A stretch of 64,000 nt of DNA from positions 16,899 through 80,898 of the forward strand of contig JARKIF010000142.1 in NCBI GenBank assembly GCA_029378245.1, read 5' to 3'. Shown here one piece after another: positions 19,306 to 30,410 of the stretch. The position numbers and the translations under genes were made by a program. The first letter of the stretch is position 1. Each line of letters begins with the position of its first letter. The DNA is from Roridomyces roridus (lineage: Eukaryota > Basidiomycota > Agaricomycetes > Agaricales > Mycenaceae). Below the pieces are notes generated by a model that had not been told where the DNA came from, did not search any database, and saw nothing but the letters and a program-made list of their open reading frames with translations.

Positions 19306-20166
19306 ATGGCCTCCGTCTCAGACACACCCACCCTACCCAGATTTACGCGCTTGAGCCCCACGGACCCTTTTTCCACTCTTCACGAGTTCCTTTGGCCTGC
19401 TACAGACCGCCCACCGAACCCTATTCAGCATGGACCTGAGTGTCGCGGTTTGGCCCCATATATCCAAACCTACGCCACAAACTCGGAACCTTCTTCGAGA
19501 ATCCGCTACATTGACCTCAGGAAACACCCGGTCTTACGAGTGCATGCACTCGCCTCGTTGGACACGCTCATCGTACGCCAAGAATACGTCGATTTCTTGG
19601 CCGAGGTGAAAGTGGGATATCATTTTTATGTCACTGGAGAACATGGTATTGGCAAGTAACCCCACCATCCTCTTTTCCCGTACAATTTGCACTTATGCAA
19701 TCCGGTAGGAAAGAGCGTCGGTGCAAGCTATCTCCTCCTCCATCTCCTAGCTTGCGGCCAACCCGTGTTCTTCGTGCCAGAGCCTGAGGCCATTTACTAC
19801 TTCTGTGACTCTGGTGTTCAAGTGTTTCGGGGTCCCAACCAGGGCTACATGGACTCGATGACGCCAATTGATGCTGCTGTTAGCAAGAGCTGGGTCTTGC
19901 TCGACGTCGACGCTGTTCGACACCCCAAGTGGTATCCTCGTTGGTGGATCTGCCTAGCTGTTGGTCTGGTGTATACCGCGCTTCTGGACGGCAGATCAGA
20001 GCACCATTACACGAAGCAGTTCGTGGCAGACACCAGGGAGATGCAGCCATGGTCACAAGAGGAGATGGAAGCGTTGAGGTGTGTCTCCTTTCCGGTTTGA
20101 ACATTTCTTGTGAGGATAACATTCACACAAAGGACGCTGGAGGCTTCAAGATATGTTGACACCTGA
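19306..20166 (+). CDS. CR7: short CR-type P-loop NTPase
   Basis: Exons are 19306-19651, 19709-20078 and 20133-20166, coding 249 residues in a continuous frame. It starts MASVSDTPTLPRFTRLSPTD. Then follow RIRYIDLRKHPVLRVHALAS, LDTLIVRQEYVDFLAEV and Walker A split by intron 1 (GEHGIG then KSVGASYLL). The Walker B strand is SWVLLDVDA and the C-terminal motif is MQPWSQEE. The tail exon encodes TLEASRYVDT. Intron 1 has a GC donor (gcaagt) and a TAG acceptor. It belongs with CR3 and CR10 (string VPEPE.IYYF). The long gene CR8 starts about 510 bp downstream on the same strand. The biochemical role is inferred only as nucleotide binding. Confidence 0.75.
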
Positions 20167-20678
20167 AGTTGTAGTTGCCCGAAGAATCTCGATACATACC
20201 GAGCGTGGAGGTCCAAAATCTGTACTTTTGACAATGATAAGCTCGAAGACAATCTTCTTCTGCGGGCATACATATTCCGTCTGGGGTCAATCTTACATTT
20301 GATAGCACTGACTTCGCGCCTCGGCAACCGTTCCGTCAAGGAGCCAAAATCACCTCGGCACCGCCAGCGCCGCATTACCATACACAGTACTGCCCCCGCT
20401 GCTTCTCCTCCACCTTTTTTTCCGTCAAGCCAATTCTTTGAACCGCGCGGGGTGCGCCCCCTGGACGTTGCCGTCCGTACCGCGAGGCGAGGGCGGAGAC
20501 GACGACGACGGGATGCCGTGCGTGAAGAGGACGGAGGGCAGGCGAGATGATGAGCCATTTTCAGCCCGGGCCGGTTGCGTGATGCACTGAGACGCCGTCT
20601 GTCACCTGGCACCAGGACCCACGATCGCGCTCTCTCTCTCTCTCCCCCTCCCAAGTCACCCTCACCCTCTCCTCCTCC
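20167..20678. other. Spacer and CR8 promoter region
   Basis: No gene is seen. A CT-rich tract (ctctctctctctccccctc) lies 20-50 bp before the CR8 start. It is preceded by a caggacccacgatc string equivalent to that upstream of CR4, so the long-gene promoter is conserved among duplicates. Confidence 0.4.
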
Positions 20679-22493
20679 ATGGCCGGAAACGATATGCTCC
20701 CTGGTTTCAGTCGTCCAGATCCGCCTTCACGTTACTTGGACCTCTACGCAAGTCTTTGGCCCCAAGGCTCAGAATCTGACCGCCTTGCGCCATACATTAT
20801 TCCCAAGACCATAGACGTGGACCGTGTGTGGACAGATGATGACCCTATGGAGGGGGATCGTCCAAAGCTTGTTTTCAAGTATATTGATGTGGCCCGCAAC
20901 CCCCAATTCCAGATTGCCAAGGCCAAATATGTCCCAAAGATGATCATCCGAGACGAATACGACAATTTCCTTATGGATGCATCGGCCAAGGGTCAGGGTA
21001 AATGGAGATTCTTCTTGACGGGCCACCCTGGAATAGGTGAGCATTCCTGAGTTTCTTCTCTCCGATGGATGCTTAAAGTTGGGTAGGCAAAAGCATCGAT
21101 GCGGTCTACATGCTCTGCCGCCTCATTTCCAAGGGGCAGCCAGTTTTTTTCATGCCCGATGCTACATCTGTGTGCTATTTCTCCCAGTCGGGTGTCCAGG
21201 AGCTGGAGAGTACCGAGATCAACAAGTACATGAAAAAAATGCCAGTAGAACTTGCCCTCAATGCCAGCTGGCTCCTTATCGACAACGATGAACCTGTTGA
21301 CTGGGTCCCTAGGGACTGGGTCAAAGATGGGAAATTCACAGTCTGGACAGCCTCTCCAGAAAAGAACAGGATGCACCATTTTCAGAAAAGGATGGATGCA
21401 GAAATATGGGTCATGAAGCCATGGTCGGCAGACGAAATTGCCGCTTATATGTTTGTCTCTCATACTTGGACTTATTGCTTCAGACACTGATAAATAACAA
21501 AGTGTACTGATGAATTTACAACGTCAAGCCATCATGGACAAGATCCAGATGTTTGGGCCTATCCCGCGCCACATCTTTGCCATACAGACCAACACAACCA
21601 ACTCCCAAGGCATCAATGATATCATCAATGCTGCTCTGGACAAGAACTTTCTTTCCAGTTTCAGTACGAAAGATGGAGTCCAGGATGCCAGTCATCGCAT
21701 GTTCCTCGCCAAGCCCAAGGAAACCGAAGATGCACTATCCGGAAATGTAACAATCGACCGGACGGAATTCTCTTTCGAGTTCCTCTCCAACTTCATTATA
21801 GCACGCACAATAGAGTTGATGGGCCGGAGGTTGGAGAACATTCAGAACCAGTTGGCCATGGCATTGAACCGCCCGGATACACGGTCTGTGGCAGGTACCT
21901 TTGTCGAACGACTACTCCATCGTGCATTTATTACCAAGAAGATGCCCGTACCATCCGGATCCGTCTTCGGCACCGGTGACAATATCATTCGACGCAGCGT
22001 GTTTCTCTATGGCCAAGCCCAAAACTTTGCCATTGAGTCCTGCGATACCGCCGTGCTTCAAACCCGTCCGCTGTACCTTCAGCCACATGCGCAGAATTTC
22101 GCTGCTGTCGACGCCATCATCGTCACATCCAGCACAGTCTGCCTCATCCAATCCTCCCTCTCCAATACACATTCACACAACATCGCGACCTTGCTCCAGA
22201 TCATTGCAAGACTGGGGGCATATAGCCGTGGACGGGGGGGACAAGCAAAATTCTTCGACGTGGAGAAGCTCAACCTTGTCTATTGCCTTCTTGGGATCGA
22301 TGCCGTTCCTGTCAGTAACTTGGTTCAGGAGGCGCGCAAGGCAGCCAAGGACCTTAGGGATGATCCAGATGCCCCAAAGCAGCACAAACCACTGGCAGCC
22401 CTCATCGGTCGCCAGAGACTTGCCAGATTGACAGTCGAGGGGCTCCTGTTCAATCCTGTACAGGATGGGCTGACGCATCTGCCGGTGGTGTAA
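20679..22493 (+). CDS. CR8: long CR-type (Crinkler/RHS-like) NTPase-nuclease
   Basis: Exons are 20679-21036, 21087-21450 and 21503-22493, giving 570 residues in one frame. The protein starts MAGNDMLPGFSRPDPP. Walker A is GHPGIG then KSIDAVYML. Walker B is SWLLIDND, followed by the strand TVWTASPEKN and MKPWSADE. The C-terminal domain contains HRMFLAKP, LYLQPHAQNFAAVDAIIV and LIQSSLSNTHSHN, as in CR4. It is 17 residues shorter than CR4, partly at the C-terminus. The intron 2 acceptor used by CR4 (cag|gacactg) has lost one base here (cag|acactg) and would lead to a stop. The frame is kept only if the AAG at 21500-21502 is used. It is convergent with CHO2, whose stop lies 342 bp downstream. Confidence 0.75.
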
Positions 22494-22834
22494 ACTACTG
22501 TACCTATGCCACTTTCTGCCATTCAACTGGCAGTCAAATTGGCCTCGCAAGAAGCGGCTAGCCGTTCAACCGGTTAGCATGCACTTCTTGTTTTTGTGTT
22601 TCTAATACTGTGTACTCGTCGTTATGTAGATTTTACATCTTACATACGCTGTAAAAACATTGTGTCACCCAGGAGCGAGACCTGGACCAATATATTTATT
22701 TTCGTGCTTGAATTCATCATCGAGACCCGAATCGGAGACTGTCTTGTAACTTGGATTGTAAAAGACCATCATCGCCAGCCATCCATTCCATTTTGCCCCA
22801 AATATTCTAACGAAATTCTAAACTCATCATCAAT

Positions 22835-25800
22835 CTACCCAACACTCGCCGATCCACTCCCCAAAATCTCCTTTGAAATCAAAATCCTCCTGGCCAACGC
22901 CGACAAATTCGCATCCGCAACAACCACCTCGGGCGCATACTCGACATCAAACGTCTGCTTAATCGCTCCGCAAATCCGTTTCGCCTGCTTCTCAGACCAG
23001 AAAGTAAAGTCGTCCGGATCGCGATGGTCCTCCGTAGCAGAAGTCGAATGCTCGTCGTCGGTGGTAGCACCGGCGGTAGCGGCATCACCAGGTCGGGGCG
23101 TAGACGGAACTTTGCACGACAAGGGCGTCAGGGAGGGGTCCGAGTCGAGGCAGAGCGGCACGACACGCATGAGGTTCTCGCGCACGGAAGTGAACGTCAA
23201 CTCGGCGGGTGTTTCGACTGGAATCTGCGTGAGCTCCTGGGACATCCCGACGGAAAGAAGAACGCACCATAGATCTCAATGGGCGCGACCAACCCCATGA
23301 CATTATACTTTCCATCATGGTGATACCGCACCTCATACCGCCCCGCGATCCATGGGAGCGTGTTCCCCTTGAACGTAATCGTCCCACTTTCACTCTCCTC
23401 CTCCTCACCCTCCCCATCAAACAGCCTAGGCAGTCCAAGCGGAACATCCCCATCCCACTCTTCGTCATGTACCGGGACCCACATCCCCAACGAGCTCGTC
23501 CTTGTCACCAGAGCCGACTTGTTCGCACCAATCTACGCGCAAGCCTGAGCGTCTCTCAAAAGAGGGAATAAGGTAATAGACCCACCCGATAGATGCCCAC
23601 CCAATCCTTCCGCGAGTGCGTGTGCGGTGCCTCCCACTTGAGTTGGATGGGCTCACCGAGATAGAACCGCAGCGAGCCGTCAGAAGAGGGTACTGCTTCG
23701 AGCTTGTATTTGGACGTGTCATAAGCCGAAATGTCATTAGCGATGCGTCTGAATGAAAATCAATCTCGGTCCAGTAGGGAACGAAAAGGGAGCGGAAACG
23801 CACGTAATAACAAGCCTCTCCCTAGACTGCTGAAGCAACACCTTCGTATCCTGCACCACCTCCTCAAGCATTGGCCGAGCTAGAAAAGATCATTATCAGC
23901 CTCCGATAAATCCCATTCAAAGTCAGAACCCACTCACATCTAGCCAAAAACTCCTCCACCACATCCGCAGTCTCTTCAAACACCTTGTCAAACGTCCCCT
24001 TGACCTCCTTGGCAACCCTCCGAATCTCCGGCGCATGCCTCCCAGCCCGCACCTCGAGCAGCCGTGCGTTCTTCCTCGCGACGCTCTTGATGACTTTGAC
24101 AAAACCTGCGTCCTTGCGGAGCGAATCACCATAGAACTTGCGCATATGCGGGCTGGAGGGATTCGTGAGTAGGCAAACAAGAATAGAGAAACGATCAACG
24201 TACTTTTCCACAGCCTTGAGGAACCACCACTGCGAAAGGTGGCGAATCACGGCAAGAGTAAGCACAGGCTTGCTCCCGCTAACGAGCGCAAGGCCAAACC
24301 ACGCGGCACCACCCATGATTTCCGGGTTATTGAGATACCTGTGGGCGGAATGACAGATAAGATGCGATGGGATGGCAAGGACTGCCAAACGCACCTATAA
24401 ATCCCGGTATACTCGAGATGCGTAGGGAACTCCTCCATGAAAAAGTCGCCAAAGAACCACCCGAAGAGGCCTAGAACCTCGAAACATTCCAACGCGGCCC
24501 AAATGTGCAGCCCCACTAGAAGCTAGAATTTGAAAACAATCAGCATCGAAGAAAGGGGCGGAGAGAATACACACCAAGCCCATAGTATGCCTCAGCAACT
24601 CATGCCCCACAGTCCAATCACCCGGAATCGAATACGTCTTCCACACCAGCCCGATGAATGAGACTGCAAGATACATCAGCCTCTCCCCATCAAAAGACGA
24701 AAAAGAAACCCACCATAAGACATGCACATGCTCAAATTGTAAATCCCCTTCCAATTCGCCCAAGCCTCCATGACCGCGCCCCGTCCTCCATCATTCGCCG
24801 GATAATGGTAGTTCTTCATGAAATGTCGCACAAGGAACTTGCTCTCGCTCTGGGCTCGCAAGAGGACGCCCAGCCCGAAGCAGTGGAAGACACACCACGC
24901 GAGGGCGTGCAAAAAGTGCAGGGTGAGCGTGCCAGAGGGGGAGAGCCGTTGTGGGAGAAGAGCAAGGACGACAGAGTAAGTGATGATGAGAAGGAGGGTG
25001 GCGTCGTTCGCGCTGGGTCTGGTAAGCTGCTGCTGCGCGGTCGGATCAAGCAGATAACTTACCGGAAGATGTCTACATTCCGGAGGATCACCGTATCGCG
25101 TCGGAAGTACTGGGTGAAGAGATCGTGCTGCGAAACAACTTGCTTCTTCGGCTTGACTTCCGACGCACTGCTGCTGTTAGACGCCGTCTGCTGAATGGGA
25201 GTAGCACGACGGCGACCAGCTGGTGCTTGAACCGTCTCGCTTTCGAGCTCTGTCTCTGTCTCCGTCTCAAGGTCGGTCTCGGTGGCTGTGTCCCCTTCAG
25301 TAGCAGAGGGAGTCGTGTAGTCATCGGTGACGGGAACCGAGGAGTTGCTGGAGGCCGGACTCTTTCGCGGACGGACTGGTGTCCTTTTCGCTATCGCTTT
25401 ACGCTGACCGTACATACGCTCGATGTCTATGAAAAGAATGAAGGGCAGTGACCGAGATCAGAAAAATGGCTTACGCGGATTCTCGAAGAAGACGAGGAAC
25501 GCAAACTGAGCGGCGTGGCCCGCAAGACTGACAAAGAGCACGGCATAGCTCCCAGCGATGAGGGACAGCCCGTAATAACCCGCGTATCCTACGAGAAGTC
25601 AGCGCAGAATAGGGAGCCAAGAGGATGCCACGGACCAACAGAGTACATGGGGTGAGGCGCAAGCTCAAAGACACCGTCAAATACGAGAGCCCCGCGCTGG
25701 AAGAACACGTCTCCCCAGTACCACCCGTAATCTTTGACCACATTGTGTGCCTCCGTCTTGACCCACAGATTGAATCCAATGAGCAAGAACCCTCCGAGCC

Positions 25801-26618
25801 ATCTAGATGTCATAAATAAATTGGTGTTGACAAGGGTTTGGGACGCACCTGAGAACGTGGACGAAAAAGGACAGGTCGTCTGGGACACGGAAGCACGAGA
25901 ACGCGAACAGAGAGTAGGCGAAAAAGTCGCTGCGAAATGTCAGTAGAGATGCAGGGCAATGAAGATTCCTACGTACTTGAGAAGAATCACGTCTACCGCC
26001 TGACGGAAGAGCAGCCAGGTGTTGTATTCAAGAGGAAGTTCCTGTAAGATGGTCAATCCACGCGCAGAGAAGGAAATGGTGTCAAACGCACATCGAAAGA
26101 ATAGTCCTTGCCCATCTTCCCAACGAGTTGGGCCTTGATCCAGTTGCGCACAGCAGGACGACGCTCGGGGTCAAGCCATCCAAGCCTCTGCACTTCCCGC
26201 ACGATCCACTTCTTTTTACTCTGTTTGGTAAGGACCCATCCAAGTCCAGCGTCGTACGCACTTCTCCAAAAGGCGAAGTAGAAAAGGAAGAAGATTCGGC
26301 CGATGTTGCGTGGCACGAGAGCGAATATGACGAGCTGGAGGCCGAGAAGGGCCAAGTTGAGCAGATCGAGGTGGCTCTTGGGGTAGGTGGGATTGAAGAG
26401 GGTGAGGACGTCGTGCGTGGTGGGGACACGGAAGACTGGAGAGCGCGTCGTCAGTGCGGGCGTCGGACGGAACACGAGGCGTGCTAACCTTCGCCGCCGG
26501 GCGTTTTACCCCAAACAATTTCCGACTCTTCGCGTTTTGGACTGTCATCAGGCTGAGAGTGCTGGTCCTGAGAAGACTGAGCCGTTCTACGACGCAGCTG
26601 CGTCTGTGGTTCTGCCAT
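22835..26618 (-). CDS. CHO2: Phosphatidylethanolamine N-methyltransferase
   Basis: This multi-exon gene starts at ATG 26618 ([16 protein letters not shown]) and ends at 22835. It transfers methyl groups from S-adenosylmethionine to phosphatidylethanolamine on the way to phosphatidylcholine, in the ER membrane. The identification rests on the run of membrane segments ([39 protein letters not shown]), on [19 protein letters not shown], on [18 protein letters not shown] and on [15 protein letters not shown]. The C-terminal non-catalytic domain has [31 protein letters not shown] and [20 protein letters not shown]. The last intron joins best as IEIY|gtgcg...attccag|tcgaaaca, which keeps the frame. 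An acidic Thr/Glu-rich stretch near 25230-25330 is a family-variable linker. It is divergent from the AYR1-like gene across 112 bp. Its 3' end is the sequence copied into the CR array. Confidence 0.92.
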
Positions 26619-26730
26619 AGTTGGTCGTTGATCAATAGAAGCAACGAATTCGCAATAGCACGTGTTAGTTGCGATGCCAAACATTGGATAGCACCACTAC
26701 GCCAGCTTCCGGATCTGGAAGGCAGCTCTC
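26619..26730. promoter_or_regulatory. Shared divergent promoter CHO2/AYR1-like
   Basis: Only 112 bp separate the two divergent start codons, so both promoters must lie here or overlap the opposite gene. Both genes act in glycerophospholipid metabolism, which makes co-regulation plausible. I do not see a convincing inositol/choline-response consensus (CATGTGAAAT type); a cacgtg box is at about 26659-26664. Confidence 0.45.
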
Positions 26731-27970
26731 ATGAAATCTGTGCTCATCACCGGGTATTACCTCTTAGACCGCACGTCTGCTTCTCTTTTTGACGCGTCGC
26801 TTTCAGTTGCACCCCAGGCGGAATCGGACACGCCCTCGCAAAGGAGTACCACGCCAGAGGTCCGCGACTCTTGTCTCCATTCGATCCGGCCCTTACAAGA
26901 CACCAGGCTTGCAAGTCTTTGCTACAGCGCGCAAGAAAGAGGTCTTATCCGACCTGGCGGCTCTCGGAATCGAGACTCTTCAACTGGATGTCTCGCAAAC
27001 GGACTCTGTCAAAGCCGCCAGAGATGCGGTCGCCTCCATCACAGGCGGAACGCTCAATATCCTGGTGAACAACGCGTCAGTCGTCCACCACACCGCATCC
27101 ACGACTCCTTCACTCCTCATAGCGGACTAGGAAAGCCTCCGGGTGACCGCCCTCCTAGTCAAATCTGACAACTAAGCCCTCAGGCTGCTCGGTCCCCGCC
27201 ACGGACCTCGACCTAGATGACGTCAAAACCGTCTACGAAGCCAACGTCTTTGGACCCATGCGCATGGTTCAGGAGTTTGCCTCGCTGCTCATCGCCAGCT
27301 CCGAAGGCCGCATCGTCAATATCGGAAGCATGGCTGGAATCATGCCTGTTCCCTTCGGCAGCGCGTACAACTCCTCCAAAGCCGCTCTACATGCGTACAG
27401 CAATACACTTCGTCTCGAGATGGCGCCGTTCAAGTACGTACGGGTCCTTTGTTATAGAAAAGGACAAGTCTGACGAGATTTCTAGCGTTCAAGTCACTAC
27501 GGTTGTCACGGGCGGCGTGAATACCAGCATCTACGCAAAAGAACGCCCAATCAAAGACTCCTCAATCTATAGCCCAATAGCGGACGTCGTAGCCGGAGGC
27601 CGCATTCCCCGTTCCCAAGGTAAGTATGCACACACCCTCCCGCTCTCCCACTCCCACTCCTTCCCTCCTCCTAACTAACCCCCTCTCACCCAGTTGAAGC
27701 CATGATTACCGCAGAAACATACGCCAAACACCTCGTCAGCAAAACCCTCAACCGGAGCGTCTCCGCATGGATGTGGGAAGGTAGCGGGGCATGGATCTGT
27801 TGGACGATAGACAAGGTGTTCGGGAGGACGGCTTTCGTGCGTCTCTGCCTTTTCTTTCCTTTTCTTATTTCACTCACGAATCGTTCCAGGATTGGATGTT
27901 CTCGTGGAGCATGGGGCTTTACAAGTTAAAGTCCATTGTAGTGGCGGATAACAAAAAGAAGCGGGACTGA
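26731..27970 (+). CDS. AYR1: NADPH-dependent 1-acyldihydroxyacetone phosphate reductase-like SDR
   Basis: Spliced from at least six exons, the protein reads MKSVLITG then CTPGGIGHALAKEYHARG, LQVFATARK, LDVSQTDSVKAA and LNILVNNAG. It continues through ANVFGPMRMVQEFASLL, IVNIGSMAG and AYNSSKAALHAYSNTLRLE to a C-terminus ending NKKKRD. This is a classical short-chain dehydrogenase/reductase: Rossmann TG-x3-G-x-G, NNAG, catalytic Ser and Y-x3-K. The fungal Ayr1 subgroup reduces 1-acyl-DHAP to 1-acylglycerol-3-phosphate at the ER and lipid droplets. The hydrophobic C-terminal stretch (AWICWTIDKVFGRTAFDWMF) fits membrane association. The symbol is by resemblance; another SDR of the same clade cannot be excluded. 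Confidence 0.8.
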
Positions 27971-28781
27971 GGCCATGGACTCGACTGGAGAATATGTATC
28001 ACTTGTACTTGTAACGTCTCAACAATATGCGAACCATTAAACAGCATGTCCTTCCAAGACTTGGAATAACAAAGCAAAACACCACAACGCCAACGTCCAA
28101 ATTAGGAAGGTCTGCCATTCTCACAAAGAATCACAAATTCTGTCCATACCAGATGAATTCTTATCAAAACAAAGACTCGCCTCCTCCTCCTCCTCCTCCT
28201 CCTCCTCCTCCTCCTTCTCCTCCTCCTTCTCCTCCCCCCTTGAAAAAAAAACATAAACCAGTGCTCTACTCCACTCCAGCACGAGAAAAAAAGGCACTAG
28301 GCCAGGTGATGATGATGTTACGAGTCGGTTGCACCCCACGATTGGCGGGAGGTGGTGGTGTGGGTTGTCGCTGCGGTCGTGCCTAAGAAGCCTGTGCTGG
28401 CCTAGGGTGGTTGTTGGAGAGGAGGCGTATCGCGGGCGGAAGGGGCGGGGTATCGCTCGGAGAGTCGGGGATGTCGCTCGGGCAGTCGGGATGTCGTTCG
28501 GGCAGATAAGGGTTATCGCTCGTGGAGGCAAGGGTTATTGCTCGGTGTGGTGAGGGTTATCGCTCGGAAGGACGGGGTTATCGCTCGAGGAGGCGGGGAT
28601 GTCGCTCGGGGAGGCAAGAGTGGTGTGTCGCGGCGAGAACAACACAAAGGACGAAAACGAAAACCAGGGCAAACCGGAAAGCCCAACGAGACAAACACAC
28701 AGACCGAGACAGCACCACAGCCACAGACAACGACAACACAAGCGACATCAGCAGCAGACATGAGATGGCACCACACACCCT
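27971..28781. repeat. Simple repeats and minisatellite between convergent genes
   Basis: About 28168-28242 is a (CCT)n/(CTCCTT)n tract. About 28435-28625 is a degenerate minisatellite of roughly 20-30 bp units around gggttatcgctcgg / ggatgtcgctcggg, in about eight copies. Several open frames cross these repeats on both strands but are low-complexity, so I call none of them. The AYR1-like and kinase genes converge here. Confidence 0.65.
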
Positions 28782-30410
28782 TCAATCCAATTCTATCTTC
28801 CGCAAATCGACGACCTTGACCCGCGAATGGAACCGCCGCCGGAGGAATTCCCCAATACGCGCACTCAGCGAAGGGCCAGAGCAGCTTGAAGGCTGGACAT
28901 GGCCATCGTTGAGGTCAATCTTGTACTGCCACCGCGTGTTGACCGTCTTCTCGTTGTCACCGCGCTTTTGCCCTGCACTCCCGGAGGTCTTGACGAGGCC
29001 AAAGAGCCTTGAAATGAGTTCACAGCCCTTGATAACGACTTCTCGCGTGCTTGACGGAAGCGTGCCGACCTTGCGCTTGACTTGCGTTGCAGACTTGCAG
29101 ACTTTCTTTACACTACGCTTGACGGGGCCAGGGGGAGGTGCCGACAATTGGCTGGAGACGTAATAGAACTCCCGGACGTGGCCATCGAACGCGCAGGGAC
29201 CGCCGCGGGGAAGCAACTTTGGACGAACGGTGGTCGGGATATACGGTTTCACAGGAACCCAAGGAACAGGAGCCTCATGATGCGCTACGGCCGCCCAATC
29301 GCTGAAAATAACGAATGAGAAAGCGGAAACGATGAGTAGAAAGAACTTACACTTCCTGGAAGTACGGATGTTCCTTGACCTGCAGGATATGCGGTCGGTC
29401 ATCGCCATCCTTCCTCAACAGCTGACGGATGAGGTCCTTGGTGTTCTCGTCAAGGCCATCAGCCTCCCGGAACTCAATATCCTCCATGGCATACGCCGCC
29501 TTGATTTCGACAACATTCTTGGCCCTGTTGCCGAACGGCATGCGCCCCGTGGTCATGCGGTGAACGAGCAACCCCAGACTCCATATGTCCGCGTCGAAGG
29601 AGTAAGGGAGACCAGCGTGCTGAGCGGGAGACGACCAGTATGGCGTACCACAGCGGTCGGTCGAGTGACCTTGGAGGCATTCTTCGGTTGGCTGGAAGAA
29701 ACTGCCACTCGTCGCCTCCGGGTCGACGTCGAACGAGACGTACTCGGGCTCTTCCCCGCCGAACATTGGGGGTGGAGCAGCGAAGCTCTTGGCGCGCCCA
29801 TAGTCACCGAGGACAATGTTGCCGTCCTTGGTGAGAAAGACGTTGGACGGTTTGAGGTCACAATGCGCGATCCCCGCGCGGTGGAGGGTCTCGATGGCGG
29901 TCACGAGCTGGGCGGCGTAGAGCTTGGCATGCTCGGGCGTGAGACGGTGGCCAGCGCCAAGTATAGTCATGAGGTCCCGTCCCGCACACCACTCCTAGAA
30001 CCCTTGTATTCAGATCGTGGTGGGAGAAGCACAATGCAACACTCACGGTAAGGAGGTAAGACTTCTCCGCGTCCTGCCAGCTTGCGAGTAAGGGAAGGAG
30101 CGTCCGTGGAACATCGGCCAGACCAGCGAGTTGACTGTGGATCTGTTGCTCGTTCACAGCGGTGCCGGCGGTGTGAGGGACCATCTTGAGGGCAAGGTGA
30201 CGGCCGTACGTCTTGTCTTTGACAAGTAGGACAGAGCTAGAGCTGCCTTCGCCGATCTTGAAGAGCGGGTCGAACGAGGTGGTGTCGAGGAGGGCCTTGG
30301 GGTCGACGGAGGGAGTCTATAAAGACGTGAATCTACATGGTGAGCACGAAGAAAGCTGTTACCTTCTTGCGGAAGATCTTTTGGAACAAGGAGAGGGTGG
30401 TGGACTTCAT
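28782..30410 (-). CDS. Protein kinase (unclassified, atypical DYG/SPA motifs)
   Basis: The start is ATG 30410 (MKSTTLSLFQKIFRKK). A glycine-rich loop (IGEGSSSSVLLVKD), the nucleotide-binding Lys (LALKMV), a catalytic loop HCDLKPSNVFL, the metal site LGDYGRAKSF and the activation segment CGTPYWSSPAQ follow. Next come DADIWSLGLLVHRMTTG and a C-lobe ending HPYFQEV. The loop reads HCD instead of HRD, the metal site DYG instead of DFG, and SPA stands where APE is usual, but the catalytic Asp, Asn and Lys are all present, so activity is likely. After an intron (about 29298-29347) a basic C-terminal exon runs to 28782. It contains the string KRSVKKVCKSATQVKRKVG and has no domain I know. The substrate is unknown. 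Five or more exons are joined by GT-AG introns of about 45-55 nt. Confidence 0.85.

Noticed and set aside
22835..23508. A frameshift in the last part of CHO2
   Set aside because: The simplest 31-nt intron leaves the wrong frame. Moving the acceptor to attccag gives a 50-nt intron and restores [13 protein letters not shown], so the gene appears intact.
28121..28531. Minus-strand open frame of 136 codons across the CCT tract
   Set aside because: It is created by the (CCT)n and minisatellite repeats (poly-Glu and Arg/Pro-rich), with no conserved content or splice logic.
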